A stretch of 8,205 nucleotides of DNA. Source: an archaeon (GTDB taxonomy: Archaea > Thermoproteota > Nitrososphaeria > Conexivisphaerales > UBA164). Of the stretch, positions 1 to 5,829 are shown in pieces; within the stretch, counting starts at the first letter, position 1, and each line of letters starts with the position of its first letter. The position numbers and the translations under genes were made by a program. The stretch lies in contig JAJZYL010000051.1 in NCBI GenBank assembly GCA_021798095.1, forward strand, positions 1 through 8,205. The letters are read 5' to 3'. Under the pieces are notes generated by a model. It was not told the origin of the DNA. It saw nothing but the letters and a program-made list of their open reading frames with translations, and made no database searches.

Positions 1-804
1 AACGTAGGTGATCGCGTATTTGTACATCATCACGTTCCATGTTACAACTGTTATTACTGTAAGCACGGAAGCGAAACGATGTGTAACCATTATAGGACCA
101 GTAATATACACCCAGGCGGGTTCTCCGAATATTTTAGAGTCCCGGCTTGGAACATAGAAAGGGGAGGTATGCTTGCCTTGCCGCCGAGTATATCCGATGA
201 GGCCGCTAGCTTCATAGAACCTGCCGCTTGCTGTATACGTGCCCTCAATAGGGCCAGAGTGGAAAAGGGTGATGTAGTACTGGTATCCGGGGCCGGCCCG
301 CTCGGCCTAATTCATAGTAGGCTCCTGGAAGAGAGAGGCGCGAAAGTTATCATTAGCGACATCAAGGATGAGCGCTTGGCAATGGCAAAGAAACTAGGTG
401 GGAGGCTGCTGTTAAACGCTTCTAAACCAGACTATTTACAGGAGATTAAAGGTGAAACAGAAGATAGGGGTGTAGATTTAGCTGTCATCGCGACCGGCAA
501 TCCGGCCGCTATAGCTCAGGCCTTTAAAGTGGTAAGAAAGGGCGGCACAGTTTGTCTCTTCGGCGTCCCAGTGAAGGGCTCCAAGCTGGATTACGATATA
601 AGCGATATATTTAATTCAGAGGTCAACATATGTACTAATTATGGGGGAACTGAGAAGGAAACCAAGGAGGCGTTGCGACTTATGGTAAGTGGTAATCTAA
701 AGCTAGAAGATCTTATAACCCATAGGTTCTCATTGGAGAGGTTTAATGATGCTGTAGCTACAACATCAAAGGGGGACGCGATGAAGGTGATCATGGTGCC
801 GTGA
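1..804 (+). CDS. Zinc-dependent medium-chain alcohol/polyol dehydrogenase (5' partial)
   Basis: This is the last 267 codons of an NAD(P)-dependent medium-chain dehydrogenase of the sorbitol/threonine dehydrogenase type, which oxidises a secondary alcohol to a ketone in the cytoplasm. The reading frame is open from base 1, so the real start and the first catalytic zinc ligand lie upstream. Visible residues (counted from base 1): the structural-zinc cysteines C14, C17, C20 and C28 (CX2CX2CX7C); an FIEPAACC segment carrying the Glu typical of the catalytic-zinc region; a Rossmann glycine motif GAGPLG at about 97-102; and Asp (ISD) about 120 at the end of strand 2, which usually favours NAD over NADP. 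The ATG at 79 lies inside the zinc lobe and is not the start. An LsrF-like aldolase follows after 61 bp on the same strand, suggesting a shared catabolic route. The family is certain; the substrate is unknown. Confidence 0.9.
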   Translation, partial: NVGDRVFVHHHVPCYNCYYCKHGSETMCNHYRTSNIHPGGFSEYFRVPAWNIERGGMLALPPSISDEAASFIEPAACCIRALNRARVEKGDVVLVSGAGPLGLIHSRLLEERGAKVIISDIKDERLAMAKKLGGRLLLNASKPDYLQEIKGETEDRGVDLAVIATGNPAAIAQAFKVVRKGGTVCLFGVPVKGSKLDYDISDIFNSEVNICTNYGGTEKETKEALRLMVSGNLKLEDLITHRFSLERFNDAVATTSKGDAMKVIMVP

Positions 805-853
805 TGACGATAAAAATGGAGCCTAATGATATCCCCAGGTGTTTCTTAGCGAT

Positions 854-858
854 GGTGA
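854..858 (+). promoter_or_regulatory. Ribosome binding site deciding the TTG start of the LsrF-like gene
   Basis: GGTGA matches the archaeal anti-Shine-Dalgarno core and stands 7 nt before TTG 866. An in-frame TAA at 860-862 rules out any earlier start, so TTG is the only usable upstream start. Confidence 0.6.
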
Positions 859-865
859 ATAAAAT

Positions 866-1642
866 TTGAGTTGGGGCTTAAGGAATCGGCTGGCTAAAAT
901 ATTGGATCCTAATGCTGGAAATACCGTGATGCTGGCCGTTGATCATGGGTACTTTCAGGGTCCTACTAGCGGGTTGGAAGTTCCGCGAAAGACCATAACT
1001 CAATTGCTTCCTTACGCTGACAGCCTGATGCTGACCAGGGGCATACTCCGCACTTCCGTAGATCCATCTAGTAAAGTTCCAATAGTGCTCAGAGTTTCGG
1101 GTGGAACCAGCATATTAAAGGAGCTATCTAACGAGGTTATAACCACTTCCATTGAAGAGGCCATAAGGTTGAACGCTTCGGCGGTGGCCGTATCAATATT
1201 CGTGGGCGGGGAGCATGAGAAGGAAAGCCTCAACAACCTTGCCGAACTAGTAAATCAAGGGGAAAGGTATGGTATGCCGGTTCTCGCAGTCACTGCGGTA
1301 GGTCGTGATATGAACAGGGATGCTCGCTATCTTGGGTTGGCAACCAGGATAGCTGCAGAGTTGGGAGCACACATAGTAAAAACATACTATTGCGAGAACT
1401 TCGATAAGGTGGTGGAAGGTTGCCCCGTGCCCGTGGTCATTGCAGGAGGTAAAAAGATCTCTGAGGCAGACGCCCTAAAACTGGCATATGATGCGATCAA
1501 TGCCGGGGCTGTAGGGGTGGATATGGGCAGAAACATATTCCAGTCCGACTATCCAGTAGCCATGATAAAGGCGGTTAGGGCTATTGTTAAGGAGAGGGCC
1601 AGCGTTAGCGAGGCCTTGGCCATTTATCAAAAGGAGAGATAG
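866..1642 (+). CDS. lsrF: LsrF-like aldolase/thiolase (DhnA/DeoC-type class I aldolase fold)
   Basis: A 258-residue class I (Schiff-base) TIM-barrel enzyme. From memory it matches E. coli LsrF, the thiolase that splits 3-hydroxy-5-phosphonooxypentane-2,4-dione during AI-2 breakdown, along nearly its whole length: VMLAVDHGYFQGP (about 21-33), LTRGILR, ELSNE, RDARYLGLATRIAAE (151-165), IVKTYY with the probable Schiff-base Lys172, CPVPVVIAGGKK (186-197) and GVDMGRNIFQSDYPVAM (217-233). It lacks the roughly 30-residue N-terminal extension of E. coli LsrF. The start is TTG at 866: an in-frame stop (TAA, 860-862) lies two codons upstream, and GGTGA at 854-858 gives a ribosome site 7 nt away. The upstream neighbour is a zinc dehydrogenase on the same strand; no Lsr transporter, kinase or repressor is visible. 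Other archaeal members of this superfamily are fructose-bisphosphate aldolase and ADTH synthase, but the motifs here fit LsrF better. The exact substrate is inferred. Confidence 0.82.
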   Translation: MSWGLRNRLAKILDPNAGNTVMLAVDHGYFQGPTSGLEVPRKTITQLLPYADSLMLTRGILRTSVDPSSKVPIVLRVSGGTSILKELSNEVITTSIEEAIRLNASAVAVSIFVGGEHEKESLNNLAELVNQGERYGMPVLAVTAVGRDMNRDARYLGLATRIAAELGAHIVKTYYCENFDKVVEGCPVPVVIAGGKKISEADALKLAYDAINAGAVGVDMGRNIFQSDYPVAMIKAVRAIVKERASVSEALAIYQKER

Positions 1643-1902
1643 ATTGCATTAGGCGGGCAGCATAGCAATTGAATGGGCTCCGGGTATAGGCGTTGTCTGT
1701 GGCATTCAATGTAACTTAGTGTTAGACAGGGAGAATTTGATTATTGTTACAGACAGTTACAAATTGATATTTTAGCCCTCAGTGTGATTTACAATCGTTA
1801 CGAATTTTACAATAGTTAATATACTATAATTACATGTTCAGGCTGGGAGGTTGTTATTTGAACCAGTTGAATGTCTGGGATTTTATTTAGAAAATATAAC
1901 AT
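1643..1902. other. A/T-rich intergenic region with short direct repeats
   Basis: There is no supportable gene here. The stretch is visibly richer in A/T than its neighbours. It holds two near-identical 13-mers, TTTACAATCGTTA (1788-1800) and TTTACAATAGTTA (1806-1818), 12 of 13 identical and offset by 18 bp, followed by more A/T up to the trmO TATA box. An 8-bp inverted repeat (ATTGAATG 1668-1675, CATTCAAT 1703-1710) has a 27-nt loop and may be chance. No T-run terminator follows the LsrF-like gene. Confidence 0.5.
1788..1818. repeat. Tandem pair of 13-bp direct repeats
   Basis: TTTACAATCGTTA at 1788-1800 and TTTACAATAGTTA at 1806-1818 differ at one base and are separated by CGAAT. They lie about 85 bp upstream of the trmO TATA box. 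They could be protein-binding half-sites, but low complexity in an A/T-rich spacer could also give this. Confidence 0.4.
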
Positions 1903-1910
1903 ATTTATAT
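1903..1910 (+). promoter_or_regulatory. TATA box of trmO
   Basis: ATTTATAT is centred about 26 bp upstream of the ATG at 1933, the usual archaeal distance from TATA box to transcription start. The transcript would therefore begin at or next to the start codon (leaderless). No convincing Shine-Dalgarno sequence precedes the ATG, which agrees with this. Confidence 0.6.
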
Positions 1911-1932
1911 TATCAAAAACGATGGTAATATC

Positions 1933-2421
1933 ATGATGGAAGAATATAAAATCAGTCCGATAGGTTACGTCCAGACTGATGCGCCAATAAAAACAATAAA
2001 GGAAGATCCGGACACCGTAACATCCAAGCTCATAATAAAAGGCGAGTTTGTCGATGGTTTGGTCGGGCTAAATGGATTTTCTCATATTATAATTCTTTCT
2101 TTTCTTACAGAATTGAGGGCGTTTGAGAGAAATGCCATGCAGGTCAAAATGAGGAGATTCATAAAGTACGGGTTTACCCTTGAGGAATTACCATTGATTG
2201 GGGTCTTCGCTTCAGATTCTCCAAATAGACCGAATCCTATTGCTATTTCTATCGCTAGACTTCTTCAAATTGACAATAATGTGCTTACAGTAAAGGGGCT
2301 AGACATATTCAATAATACACCTATTCTGGATATCAAACCATACACCCCGGAGAGGGTCGTTTCTGGTTTATCATTCCCCCCTTGGTATGAAAACCTTATT
2401 TCCAAAATAAGGGGCAAGTAG
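1933..2421 (+). CDS. trmO: TrmO/TsaA family tRNA (N6-threonylcarbamoyl-adenosine-37) methyltransferase
   Basis: A 162-residue member of the UPF0066/TsaA/VirR family. In E. coli TrmO this fold uses S-adenosylmethionine to methylate N6 of t6A37 in tRNA-Thr, tuning decoding of ACC/ACU codons. Landmarks seen: an N-terminal SPIGYVQTD segment (about 8-16), the GLNGFSHIIIL strand (45-55), VFASDSPNRPNPIAIS with the family signature SPNRPNPI (about 96-103), and TPILDIKPYTPE (129-140). It is shorter than the bacterial enzyme, matching compact archaeal versions that lack the C-terminal extension. Two adjacent ATG codons (1933, 1936) are both possible starts. The gene stands alone behind its own TATA box and uses more A/T-ending codons than its neighbours, so horizontal gain is possible. 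Substrate specificity in archaea is by family analogy. Confidence 0.85.
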   Translation: MMEEYKISPIGYVQTDAPIKTIKEDPDTVTSKLIIKGEFVDGLVGLNGFSHIIILSFLTELRAFERNAMQVKMRRFIKYGFTLEELPLIGVFASDSPNRPNPIAISIARLLQIDNNVLTVKGLDIFNNTPILDIKPYTPERVVSGLSFPPWYENLISKIRGK

Positions 2422-2600
2422 CTTCAGAACTTGACGCATGCTAAGTTCACCCCTCTAATCAAGCATTAACCTACCTTTTTTACAATTAGATTCCTTGTAA
2501 GTCCGGATTTATTGAAGTTCACCTGGCTAAGCTGACCATATCTTCCTATTATTCCTTATTGCCTTGGATAGCCCACGTCAGTGTAAGACCAAGACACATA
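2422..2600. other. Intergenic region before the insertion sequence
   Basis: No gene is visible. A run of six T (2476-2481) follows trmO by about 55 bp and could terminate its transcript, as archaeal terminators are often simple T-runs. A 9-bp direct repeat AAGTTCACC occurs at 2443-2451 and 2515-2523, with no obvious role. Confidence 0.4.
2476..2481 (+). terminator. Possible T-run terminator of trmO
   Basis: A run of six T preceded by CCTACC, 55 bp after the trmO stop and on its coding strand. There is no hairpin. Oligo-T alone can end archaeal transcripts, but one short run is weak evidence. Confidence 0.3.
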
Positions 2601-2619
2601 TGACACCCCCCCGATGCAA
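2601..2619 (+). repeat. Left terminal inverted repeat of the insertion sequence
   Basis: TGACA, seven C, then GATGCAA. It pairs with the right terminus after allowing one mismatch in the first five bases and small gaps after the C-run. Confidence 0.65.
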
Positions 2620-2658
2620 TAATCGAGGTGATAAGCAACGATCATCGCAAACGGGGAG

Positions 2659-3670
2659 GTGTACCTTAGGGATGAGGATATCTCCCTTTTAAGGGAAGAG
2701 GAAGCCTACGTGAAGAAGAGGTACGGAGCAGTGGCCAGGACGCTGTCCAACAGCGAAATACTAAGGATCTCCAGGGGACAGGCAGCCAGGATGATAGGCC
2801 TGGGCAGGAGGCAGATGCAGAGGGTGGTCAAGCGCTTTAGACAGGAGGGCATAGCCGGCCTGAGGTTAAAGTCCACCAGGCCCCACAGTTCCCCCAACAG
2901 GACGTCGTTACGGATAGATAGAGACCATGGTGGTGGAGGTAAGGAAGGCCACGGGCTTCGGTGCTGACCAGATAGCGAGGATAGTCAACAAGGGCCTTTC
3001 CATGGAGGATGATGGATTGAGGATAACTGATACGACCTGTTACAACATCATGGTCAGGTATGGCCTCGTCGAAGCTGAGAGGAGGATGACGAAGGAGTAC
3101 AGGTCGTTCGAGTGGAGCCGTCCAGACGAGCTGGTGCAGGCTGACCTGACCTCCTTCAACGGCTACCCGATCCTGACCATGGAGGACGACAACTCCAGGA
3201 TGGGATGGGCCATCCGGCTACAGGATCAGAAGGATGACTCGGTGGTGGAGGCCATGAACGAGCTGCACCCTGACAAATTTAAGAACCTGCTCACCGACAA
3301 CGGGTCGCAGTTCTCCAGGAAGAACTCCACCATGAGGACCTACTGTGAATGGAACATAAGCGGGAAACACATCTGGACCTCCGTCCACCACCCTCAGACC
3401 ATGGGGAAGCTGTCGGCATTCCAGAAGGGTATGAAGAGGTTCCTCAGGCACAGGCTAGGCAGGAGCAGGGACGGTGCAGCAATAGATGAGAACGCAAGGG
3501 CCTACTTAGATTGGTATAACAATGGAAAGGTGGTGTCCACCACTAAATGCACTCCCAGGCAAAGATATTCGGGCCATATGGCCGAAGAAGATGATGGCTG
3601 GTACAGCAGGCTCGTAGTATCCCTTAAATTGGAGGCCGTGCTACCCCTGTGTTGCACCGATGGGGGGTGA
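2659..3670 (+). pseudogene. Frameshifted IS481-like DDE transposase
   Basis: The transposase is split in two frames. The first (GTG 2659 to about 2920) encodes a helix-turn-helix: SRGQAARMIGLGRRQMQRVVKRF is the typical IS481/IS3-type DNA-binding segment. The second (from about 2921) encodes a region ending in VVEVRKATGFG, then the catalytic core with LVQADLTSFNG (first Asp at about 3143), LLTDNGSQF (second Asp at about 3296) and HHPQTMGKL. In most relatives the third acidic residue follows GKL/GKV; here Ser-Ala stands there (3413-3418). Two tandem GATA copies (2913-2920) introduce a TAG and shift the frame; removing one copy restores a continuous reading frame of about 335 codons. The GTG start is uncertain because GGAGGTG overlaps it. 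An ACG at 2638, in frame and just after a perfect GAGGTGAT, may be a mutated ATG. The product is probably non-functional. Confidence 0.75.
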
Positions 3671-3672
3671 CA
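3652..3672 (-). repeat. Right terminal inverted repeat of the insertion sequence
   Basis: Read on the minus strand it is TGTCA, six C, ATCGGTGCAA, the counterpart of the left terminus. The transposase stop codon (3668-3670) lies inside it. Confidence 0.65.
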
Positions 3673-3762
3673 CAGGTCCCTTGGTTTTACACAACTATAT
3701 CTGTTCTTGGCTCAGATATATTTAAAAGCTGTTCAGGGTAATGCCCGAATGAGGCCTTAATC
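3673..3762. promoter_or_regulatory. Promoter region of the malic enzyme gene with inverted repeat
   Basis: An 8-bp perfect inverted repeat, TATATCTG (3696-3703) and CAGATATA (3713-3720), has a 9-nt spacer. Its right arm runs into the TATA box ATATATTTAAAA (3716-3727). Transcription would begin near 3747, giving a leader of about 15 nt that contains GAGG (3751-3754), 8 nt before the GTG start. A regulator bound to the repeat would block the TATA box; this is inference from position. Confidence 0.55.
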
Positions 3763-5091
3763 GTGGGTAATGATGAGAAGGAAAGTTTGAAGCAGAGGGT
3801 TTTAAAATATCACTCATTTTATGGTGGGAAGATTTCAACCGAGCTCAAATGCCCGGTCTCCAGCCTGAACGACTTTTCACTCTGGTATACGCCGGGCGTA
3901 GCCGATGTGTCCTTAGCCGTAGCAGCAAATAAGGACCTTTCGTTTGAGTACACCAACAGGCATAATTCAATAGCTATCGTAAGCGATGGGACCAGGGTGT
4001 TAGGGCTGGGCAAAATAGGGCCAGAAGCGGCGCTTCCGGTGATGGAAGGGAAGGCGCTGCTTTATAAGTACCTCGGCGGGGTCGACGCCTTCCCCATAGT
4101 CCTCAATACGACAACCGCCGAAGATCTCATCCAAAGCGTACTTTGGATGCAGCCATCATTTGGGGGAATAAATCTGGAGGATATTGAGGTGCCCAAGTGT
4201 TTTTCCGTGCTTGAAAATTTGAGAAAGGTGGCTACCATTCCTGTCTGGCACGATGACCAGCAGGGCACCGCGTCCGTTATAGTGGCCGGCTTTATGAATG
4301 CAATCAAGGTCGTAGGGAAGAAGATTGGGAACGTATCCGTAACCATAATCGGAGCTGGCGCCTCCACCATTACTGCCGCAAGGTTGCTATCCAAGGCTGG
4401 GCTCCCAATTGGCAATATAACCATGGTTGACACCAAGGGAATACTTAACCCTGATAGGGAGGACCTTGACAGGCTCCTGTTCACCAACCCCTGGAAGTAC
4501 GACCTGGCCATCAAGACCAACAGGGAGCGGAAGACTGGGGGCATGGCCGAGGCATTTAAGGGGGCCGATGTGTGTATAGCGGCATCGTCTCCAGGTCCGG
4601 GGATAATAAAGAAAGAATGGATAAGGACAATGGCCGATGACAGCGTTGTATTTGCGCTAGCTAACCCCGTTCCTGAGATCTGGCCCGACGAGGCGAAGGA
4701 GGGTGGCGCAGGGGTCGTTGCTACCGGTCGCTCGGATTTCCCTAATCAGGTTAACAACTCGTTAATATTCCCTGCCATGTTCAGGGGTACGCTGGATTCG
4801 AGGGCCACTTCCATAACGGATGAGATGGCGCTGGCAGCTGCAAATGAACTTGCCAGCTATGCAGAGGGCAGAGGCCTTTCGCAAGTTCACATTCTGCCCA
4901 CTATGGATGAGTGGGAGGTCTATCCAGTAGAATCGGCTGCCGTGGCGCTGAAGGCTGTAGAACAGGGGCTGGCCAGGCGCAAGGCGAGCAGGGATGAATT
5001 CATTGAAGATGCCCGTACAAGGATCAAGGCTTCGAGGGATCAGGTGGGCCTGCTCATGAAGGAAGGCTTAATAGCCCCATTTCCCAAGTGA
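3763..5091 (+). CDS. Malic enzyme (oxaloacetate-decarboxylating malate dehydrogenase)
   Basis: A 442-residue single-chain malic enzyme, which oxidatively decarboxylates malate to pyruvate and CO2 with NAD(P), linking the citric acid cycle to pyruvate and supplying reducing power. Seen in order: SLWYTPGVA with catalytic Tyr42; SDGTRVLGLGKIG (74-86); MEGKALL with the catalytic Lys97; INLEDIEVPKCF with metal ligands Glu139/Asp140; HDDQQGT with metal-binding Asp164/165; the Rossmann loop GAGAS at 197-201; Asp223 at the end of the next strand; and FALANPVPE (297-305). The MaeB-type C-terminal phosphotransacetylase domain is absent, as in other archaeal and short bacterial forms. The glycine loop continues as STITAA instead of the common AGIA series, so cofactor preference is open. 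Start GTG is supported by GAGG 8 nt upstream and a TATA box. A GNAT gene follows directly and is probably co-transcribed. Confidence 0.93.
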   Translation: MGNDEKESLKQRVLKYHSFYGGKISTELKCPVSSLNDFSLWYTPGVADVSLAVAANKDLSFEYTNRHNSIAIVSDGTRVLGLGKIGPEAALPVMEGKALLYKYLGGVDAFPIVLNTTTAEDLIQSVLWMQPSFGGINLEDIEVPKCFSVLENLRKVATIPVWHDDQQGTASVIVAGFMNAIKVVGKKIGNVSVTIIGAGASTITAARLLSKAGLPIGNITMVDTKGILNPDREDLDRLLFTNPWKYDLAIKTNRERKTGGMAEAFKGADVCIAASSPGPGIIKKEWIRTMADDSVVFALANPVPEIWPDEAKEGGAGVVATGRSDFPNQVNNSLIFPAMFRGTLDSRATSITDEMALAAANELASYAEGRGLSQVHILPTMDEWEVYPVESAAVALKAVEQGLARRKASRDEFIEDARTRIKASRDQVGLLMKEGLIAPFPK

Positions 5092-5096
5092 TATTG

Positions 5097-5615
5097 ATGG
5101 TAGCCAAGGATATCGTTTTGAGGAAGGCAAAGGAATCAGATGTACCTTCCCTGGTAGAGCTGATTACAAGGTTAAAACGGCTAAACGAGGAATTTGACCC
5201 GCTTTTTAAGGTATCCGACAACATTAAGGAGGAAGGGCTCAAATACATCAAGAGCGCTATTGATTCAGATCGCTGTCTGGTAGTTGTTGCTGAACGTGGA
5301 TCAAAGGTAATCGGGATGGTCAAGGTGGACATCAAGGAAAGGTTGTTTTACGAACCGCACGAGGAGGGCCATATAGTTGACCTTTATGTCCTGCCAGAAT
5401 TCAGGAGGCTAGACGTAGGAAAGAAGCTGATCGCCCATATAATCAATAGCCTGAAGGGCAGGGTCGGAATAATAACCGTAGAATTTCCAACCTTGAACAG
5501 GATCTCCGTGGGCTTCTATACAGAGATGGGCTTCCGCTCAGTCCTAAGTTATTATGTGAAGTCGAGCTCGGAGCAATCCAGTGATGCAAGAACAGTAAAG
5601 AACGCCCCTAACTGA
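5097..5615 (+). CDS. GNAT family N-acetyltransferase
   Basis: A cytoplasmic GCN5-related acetyltransferase of 172 residues that would transfer an acetyl group from acetyl-CoA to an amine; the substrate is unknown. Seen: an N-terminal VLRKAKESDVPSLVEL start of fold; the core strand VDLYVLPEFRRLDVGKKLIAHII (about residues 94-116), which is motif A with the acetyl-CoA loop as R-R-L-D-V-G-K (Asp in place of the first Gly of the usual R/Q-x-x-G-x-G/A); and FYTEMGF (about 140-146), the motif B end. I chose ATG 5097. GTG 5088, overlapping the malic enzyme stop as GTGA, or TTG 5094 would add three or one residues. The tight junction indicates co-transcription and perhaps translational coupling with the malic enzyme. 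The polar Ser-rich tail after about residue 155 is probably disordered. Confidence 0.85.
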   Translation: MVAKDIVLRKAKESDVPSLVELITRLKRLNEEFDPLFKVSDNIKEEGLKYIKSAIDSDRCLVVVAERGSKVIGMVKVDIKERLFYEPHEEGHIVDLYVLPEFRRLDVGKKLIAHIINSLKGRVGIITVEFPTLNRISVGFYTEMGFRSVLSYYVKSSSEQSSDARTVKNAPN

Positions 5616-5651
5616 AGTCCGCAAATACATGAAGGCCTGGTCACGAATAAG

Positions 5652-5660
5652 CTTAAAAAT
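5652..5660 (+). promoter_or_regulatory. TATA box of the tRNA-Asn gene
   Basis: CTTAAAAAT lies about 38 bp before the first tRNA base. The expected start near 5682 gives a short leader for RNase P to remove. A second A/T-rich block, the palindrome ATGTATACAT (5667-5676), is an alternative. Confidence 0.5.
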
Positions 5661-5724
5661 AGTTCCATGTATACATAGCGCTGAACAAAGAGTGCCGCCG
5701 TAGCTCAGCGTGGTAGAGCAGCTG

Positions 5725-5737
5725 TCGAAAGGCTGAA
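5725..5737 (+). other. tRNA intron 1 (13 nt, position 30/31)
   Basis: TCGAAAGGCTGAA interrupts the 5' strand of the anticodon stem. Exon CAGC (5719-5722) pairs perfectly with intron GCTG (5732-5735), a 4-bp central helix. It is flanked by three-base bulges TG|T and AA|G, with the splice points between the second and third bases, as archaeal splicing endonuclease requires. The top of the hairpin is C-GAAA-G. The outer helix is short, so the motif is relaxed. Confidence 0.75.
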
Positions 5738-5744
5738 GCTGTTA

Positions 5745-5756
5745 ATCCACGCGGAG
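5745..5756 (+). other. tRNA intron 2 (12 nt, canonical position 37/38)
   Basis: ATCCACGCGGAG follows A37. Exon CTGT (5739-5742) pairs with intron GCGG (5751-5754) by two G-C and two G-U pairs. The bulges are TA|A and AG|A, and the rebuilt anticodon stem GCTGG/CCAGT forms the outer helix. The intron is so short that the far side is only a loop (bulge-helix-loop form). Efficient folding probably needs intron 1 removed first, since that completes the stem. Confidence 0.72.
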
Positions 5757-5829
5757 ACCAGTTGGTCGCCCGTTCAAGTCGGGCCGGCGGCGCTAACCAA
5801 CTACTTCCTAATTTATATGGCGCTAAAAA

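Larger units (their letters stand above)
2601..3672 (+). mobile_element. Degenerate IS481-like insertion sequence (about 1.07 kb)
   Basis: The element is bounded by imperfect inverted termini: the left end starts TGACACCCCCCC then GATGCAA (2601-2619), and the right end read inward is TGTCACCCCCC then ATCGGTGCAA (3672 back to 3652). Inside is a single transposase region with an N-terminal helix-turn-helix and an RNase H-like DDE (rve) domain. Size, TG(T)-type ends and gene plan fit the IS481 family. I see no target-site duplication between the left flank (ending AGACACATA) and the right flank (starting CAGGTCCC). With the frameshift, this points to an old, inactive copy. It lies between trmO and the malic enzyme promoter and leaves both intact. 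Confidence 0.75.
5694..5792 (+). tRNA. tRNA-Asn (anticodon GTT) with two introns
   Basis: The 99-nt gene folds to a standard 74-nt tRNA once 25 nt are removed. Acceptor GCCGCCG (5694-5700) pairs with CGGCGGC (5785-5791), discriminator G5792, no encoded CCA. The D-stem is GCTC/GAGC with a nine-base loop containing GG. The T-arm is GCCCG-TTCAAGT-CGGGC (5768-5784). Taking out 5725-5737 and 5745-5756 gives the anticodon stem GCTGG/CCAGT (one G-U pair at 27-43), loop CTGTTAA with anticodon GTT at 5741-5743, and variable loop TGGTC. The acceptor, discriminator and loop agree with archaeal tRNA-Asn. Without both removals position 33 is not T and the stem does not pair. A GAA (Phe) reading at 5735-5737 was tested and does not give a stem. 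Confidence 0.88.

Noticed and set aside
801..807. GTGATGA, a perfect C box of a C/D guide RNA
   Set aside because: No CTGA D box follows within the normal distance, and the motif overlaps the stop codon of the dehydrogenase.
1668..1710. 8-bp inverted repeat ATTGAATG/CATTCAAT
   Set aside because: The 27-nt loop makes a stable hairpin unlikely, and no other feature supports it.
2443..2523. Repeated 9-mer AAGTTCACC as a possible attachment site
   Set aside because: Too short, only two copies, and not located at the element boundaries.
2908..2967. Programmed ribosomal frameshift in the transposase
   Set aside because: The shift is +1, whereas insertion sequences usually use -1 at A-rich slippery sites; no such site is present and the GATA duplication explains it.
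2592..3680. Target-site duplication of the insertion sequence
   Set aside because: The bases just outside the two termini do not match at any offset I tried.
4062..4544. 160-codon open frame on the minus strand inside the malic enzyme
   Set aside because: Fully antisense to conserved catalytic motifs, no promoter, and the product lacks family features.
5667..5676. Perfect palindrome ATGTATACAT before the tRNA
   Set aside because: Short and A/T-rich; more likely part of a promoter or chance than a regulatory dyad.
5720..5767. Reading the tRNA as tRNA-Phe with GAA anticodon at 5735-5737
   Set aside because: The CTGAAG context looks right, but no five-base stem can be formed around it and seven extra bases remain on the 5' side; the Asn model gives a full stem and correct lengths.
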